Source: Clavelina lepadiformis
Lineage: Eukaryota > Chordata > Ascidiacea > Aplousobranchia > Clavelinidae
DNA length: 64,000 nucleotides
Assembly (NCBI RefSeq): GCF_947623445.1
Contig: NC_135243.1
Span: forward strand, 5,272,501 to 5,336,500
Direction of reading: 5' to 3'
Below, one piece after another: positions 59,422 to 64,000 of the stretch; within the stretch, counting starts at the first letter, position 1; each line of letters starts with the position of its first letter. The position numbers and the translations under genes are program-made. Below the pieces are notes generated by a model. That model ran no database searches and had not been told where the DNA came from. It saw nothing but the letters and a program-made list of their open reading frames with translations.

Positions 59422-59424
59422 GTG

Positions 59425-62125
59425 TTGTGCTAACTGCATGGGCGTGTTGTTGGGGTTAATTATTGTCAATTATTGCTTGATCGATTGTTTGTTGGTCTGA
59501 CTCCATTGTAGCGCGTTCATTAGCCCCCTGGTAGCCTAGTTAAGCATCACAGTACCAAAGTCAAACTGTCAATGTCTTGAATATTGACATATTATTGGTT
59601 ACCAACGAAACGGTTGCTGTTTTCAGAGCACAGAATAAACTGCATTCGGTAAACTGTCAATACCAAATTGTCAATGTCAGACTCGACAACATCTGAATTA
59701 ACTCGTTAAGCGCTGGAGTACGAATGACGTAATTCGGAAGTAATAATGTGTCGTGTATACTAGACACGGACAAATTATGGTAGGCCTACAGCGCTTATTG
59801 TTAAAAACACGAAATAAAGCACTAATAACATTATAATATCATCAGATCTGCACGAGAATTCCGTGGGCATAAGGGCTAATTATGACAATTAGCACAATAT
59901 TTTTCTGATATGTTGCGGAGTTTTCCGTATTGCGTGAACTTTTGTGAGGAATTGCAGAAAATTTATTATCTGTTGATGCAAGTTTACAAAATGAAAAACA
60001 AGTGACGTGTCATTTTATAATTTCTTCAACGCCCATTATAGCCAAAGTAGCACATCAGCACTAATCCCTTAAATCTGTTAGGCCTATTTCTTTGTCACCT
60101 AATCAGTTAACTAGGTCAGCAATTTTGCCACTTGAGTGCTTACCTACTTTTTAAATTAAACGCAAACACGTTTTTTGAGTTTAAACTTTTTTTCTTTCCT
60201 TAAATGCTTACCTTTTTTGAGAAAATGGTAGTTCTTGTAAAAACGAGTAGAGTCCATAAATTTACAATAACTTCTTTAAGAAATGCAAAATAGTTTGGCA
60301 TGAGGAGGATGCAAGCTTAAATCACTAACTCTCAAACACAACAACTAAAATCAAATTTAAAGAAAAAACATCAAAAACGTGAATTCCATCAAAATCAAAT
60401 TTGTCAGTAAATGCATGTGGAATATGAGATGGCGACATAGTTTTGAAATTTCAGCAAAGAATTTTTTTGTTGCCACAACAACCAAGTATAATGCACTATC
60501 ACGCTCAAATCATTCAGCGCTTTAAAAAATTGAGCCATATCGCTTCGTAAATTATAGGCTACAGGTAAAAAAGTTGTCAAATAGAATCAACGTGATGAAA
60601 AAATCAGATTTTCACAAGATTAGTAAAACCTGAAATGAGGTAGACCTTGATACAGAAGGCAATATGACAAAAATCATAAATATGTGTGTTAAGACAGAGA
60701 AAGGAAACAGAAAACACATTATCTATGAAAATACAACTGACAAATTTGTTCACATTATAATGCTGGGAAATGCATAAAACTTGTATAACATGCGCAGCAT
60801 ATTCCATGAAAACAGAATATATGTCTTCAAATTTCTTTCTAAACTCAATGCAGCAAAACATTTAAGCAGCTAAAATCGCCCAGAATTATAATCCAAACAA
60901 TGAGAAAAATAATATGTGACTTTACAAATAGACAATTTGTCAGGGCTTTGGTCTAACACAAACAATTAAAGAGTATAACACATCATATGCTGGCTTTTTA
61001 AGCCGCTTACTACTTGAGGTTATAACAGAATTGCAATAAATCAGAGAACACGGACACAATATCATAAAATTTCACAGCATCACGTTTCAACATAAAATTG
61101 ACTAAACTAATAAATAACAACCAATAAGTATGGAGTACTACATGATGTGAATAAACTGCAAGAATTTTAAACTGTAATAATCTATTTTCTATTTAGCCCA
61201 GTACTTCCAGGAGCTTTACATCCACTATTTCATTTTGATTTCCTGGTTTCAATCATTTAAACTTTTGGATCAAGTGCAAATTGTACGCCCATAAAAAGGC
61301 CTACGACGTAATCAAAAGAGGTCATGTCATGATAGTGTCTCGATACTCCATCTTGATATGGGCGTGCAATTGCAAATTTTATGCAAATACTTTTGAAGAA
61401 AATATTCATTTAGCGCAGCCACATTAATACTGACTTTACAATTTTACTTTACAAAACATTTACAATTTTTTAGAGTTAATTGACCGAAAATTACAAAAAG
61501 AAATACAGTGTAAGCTCATTAACTTGGAAGTTGAAAATACCATCTAAATTATTTTGAGTTATCTGAAGTAGGTATAACTAATTTTATTACACTTGAATTT
61601 TGCCAGTACATATTATGTTTCCAACTTACGTCAAAACTTAAGTAAAAGGAGTTGAGTTGATGAGCTTCCACTCATTTTCAAATATAAAAAGAATTGCTAA
61701 GTCAACACATTCTGCAGTTTGCCTTTGGCAGAACAACCACTCATACAACCATACATTGAAACACACTAATCAGTGTAACACGGAATACTAGTACCTATGA
61801 AAATAATCTCCCATTCCTTACTAGGCCTGGTTGGTTAATAAAGGAAATACTTTTTTAACCTTTGATTTATAATAAAAGTGTGAGAGCAATTTTTAATTAT
61901 AGCTTGCACTAGACGGCTGTTAATCCATTAAAAGTAAAATTTGGTTAATAAATTACAGCTTGTGCTCTTGAATCTCAATAATTTGGTTGAAATTAAAATA
62001 AAATAAGTGATTCCGGTCAAGGTTTGAAACAGCAAGTTTTCGATGATACGGCATGACATGAAACTGATGCACAATATGCTCATCAGCAGAAATCTTTTAG
62101 CGGCAATTTGCTGATTCGGGATTCT
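59425..62125. other. Intergenic or long 3' UTR of the SLC38 gene
   Basis: AT-rich. The minus frame at 60604-60861 has no recognisable domain. The part next to 62130 is presumably the transporter's 3' UTR. Confidence 0.45.
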
Positions 62126-62129
62126 CATT

Positions 62130-63896
62130 TTATGAGTAGCATTGGGTGACTGTTGCACTGGTTTCATATATATCATTCATGATTGCTTCAGTGGTAATTT
62201 CTCCAAAAAGAAAAGATCCAATTAGAGTGTAAAGTAAGCCGATAATGAATAAAATATATGACCACCATGTTTTTGCATCTTCAATTAGGTCAATAGCAAG
62301 CTTTGTGAGACAGAGTCCTAAAACAAAAGTTACAATCGTGTTAAAACAGCTCTGGTCTACGTACAGTTACATTGCATTGCCGCAAAAATCTTTGTGCTAC
62401 CCCTCAAAACAATCAAAAGTTATCTTTCAATCAAGGGGGGTAAACCATGGACATATCTTCATGTATTTACAAAATACAGTAAGAAAGACTAAAAACTTAA
62501 GTTCTCAGCGTTAACCGGAATCAATGTTGAGAAAAATTAAAGAGTTATGATTGCCAACTACACTTACCGGGAAATAAAACAATAAAGCAACCTGCAAACC
62601 CTCCGACCACAGCAATTGCCTGTCCTATGTTAGGGATGAATAACGCAAGAACAAGCGACGTCAAAAACCAAACAGATGTCACGAGATACCGGCGAACTTT
62701 TTCAAATTTTGTTGTGGGGTTTTGTGAAAACAATTTCATCTTTACGAATAGGGTAAGCAATGCAGCTCTGTAAAGAAAACACATTCTGCTGCAAAACGTC
62801 TACATGCATACAATTTAGACTTTATACAGAAACAGACAACTTACATATTATACTTTAGATAAATATGTTCGTGATCATAATTATGCTATCGTCATACATA
62901 GTTTTATAATATCAACAATGCAGTAAGTAATGCAATAATAATTAGTAAGACAAGTCTACAGTAAAACTGCAATAATTATAGATCTCTTCAACCTACTGTA
63001 AAACCTACACCTTATATATACATACACAGGCATATATATCGTACCTTCCGCAGAAGTGGACAATTGGATAAGAAGTAAGCATAGCAATAACAATAGACAC
63101 ACGAGCAATTATGACCCAATCATCTTTTGCATCATATGACTGCAGCACATCGCTTTTGACGTCATCTCCAAAGGTTAGATAACCGCAAATTCCTGCAGTG
63201 TAAGTATTAATAACGTATAATGAATATTCAAAGAGTACACAAAAATAATAAAAAAACAAAAGTGCACATAAATACAAAAAGAAAAACTATAATTCTACAT
63301 GCATATACAACATACTACAAATACATTTAAATACCTTAATTTAGAATTTTATATCGGTAACACAAACTATATATCATGCTTATTACAAGGCTAAAGCAGG
63401 AATGAAATAATTATATCAAACTCACACGTATGTAGGACATACAGAAATATATACCTGTGAGGGTGTAGGACAAAGCACATAGAAATATGGCACATGAAAT
63501 AACTATAACCCAGTTTGATGAGGTTTTCTTTTTCAACGATGCATAGACAGGTACGGAACTAACATGACACTGAGCAGTGAAATTGACATATATAAGTATT
63601 TCAATTTATTAACATGCAGTTAATCAGAAAAATACAACAACATTCTTTGAGTGTATGATAATTAAAGAGCAAGTTAAGTCAGTAACATGAAAGACTTTTG
63701 CTTTCATCTCATCTAGACCAGGTATCATTAAAACAATCTCCTAACCTGGTAAGCGAAAAAAATTGTTGGAATTGCAGACAATGTTTCTGACAGGCTTTTT
63801 GGCGAATGTTGAATTGTAGACGGTGTATATGTACCCATGGTAAACTTTACAACGACAGTTACCATGACTACTATAGTTGCGATCACACCAACAACA
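62130..63896 (-). CDS. Sodium-coupled neutral amino acid transporter, SLC38A7/A8-like, 5' part outside the window
   Basis: Five 3' exons keep phase: 63746-63896, 63455-63569, 63045-63192, 62568-62767 and 62130-62317. They encode the C-terminal half of an SLC38 (APC superfamily, AA_trans) carrier. Matching landmarks are [63 protein letters not shown] and [11 protein letters not shown]. GICGxLTFG and SYPIxHFCGR fit SLC38A7 and A8 better than SLC38A6, A9 or A10. About five membrane helices are covered. The family exchanges glutamine and other neutral amino acids with sodium, A7 at lysosomes and A8 at the plasma membrane. The protein ends in a short polar tail, TVTQCYS. The first exon seen starts in phase 2, so further 5' exons lie beyond 63900, probably off the window. 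Confidence 0.88.
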
Positions 63897-64000
63897 CTGT
63901 GAAAAACAAACTAATCTTAATGCAATTATATATATCCAAATGAGCTGCTAATCTGTATGATGGCACACAGAAATATACCATAAATAATTGCTTGTTAATC

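Overview
The window looks like nuclear DNA of a chordate invertebrate, most likely an ascidian tunicate of the Ciona type. The DNA is AT-rich. Genes are compact, with short GT-AG introns. Deuterostome genes are recognisable by eye (ZGPAT, CPPED1, RCL1, SPTLC2, SLC38A7/8) and are interspersed with hAT, TTAA-type and LINE relics. No bacterial, organellar or rRNA feature was seen. Species assignment is inference. Exon coordinates come from hand reading of open frames, splice sites and phase continuity.

Region 1-10 kb holds three tandem minus-strand copies of an unrecognised two-exon gene for a small acidic protein with one C-terminal membrane segment. A conserved 5' block with a CACGTG core lies upstream of each copy, and duplicated 3' flank blocks lie between them. 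Two hAT-type elements with perfect 8-bp target duplications sit among the copies. Region 10-15 kb holds a C-terminal piece of a MARVEL/MAL-like gene with an in-frame stop, then an unrecognised gene built of very small exons. From 15 to 19.6 kb I see no gene.

Region 19.6-31.5 kb has an intronless SPTLC2, a ~510-bp dispersed repeat, a degraded LINE, a decayed nucleotidyltransferase-plus-TPR gene and a two-exon gene for a minimal small heat-shock protein.

Region 32.8-50.3 kb is the densest. It holds ZGPAT in nine exons, then three tandem CPPED1-like phosphoesterase genes with matching exon lengths, then intronless RCL1, all on the minus strand. The CPPED1 copy nearest ZGPAT has a different 5' end that encodes a signal peptide. 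A 162-codon membrane-protein frame starts 6 nt after the stop of the middle copy.

Region 50.3-64 kb carries a second copy of the dispersed repeat, a tRNA-derived SINE and a six-exon gene. That gene appears to join Egalitarian-type winged-helix-like repeats to a Ycf45/SpoIIIAA-type ATPase fold whose Walker motifs look lost. A foldback element and the 3' part of an SLC38A7/8 transporter gene, which runs off the right edge, complete the window. Apart from the duplicated families, the genes do not form an obvious pathway.
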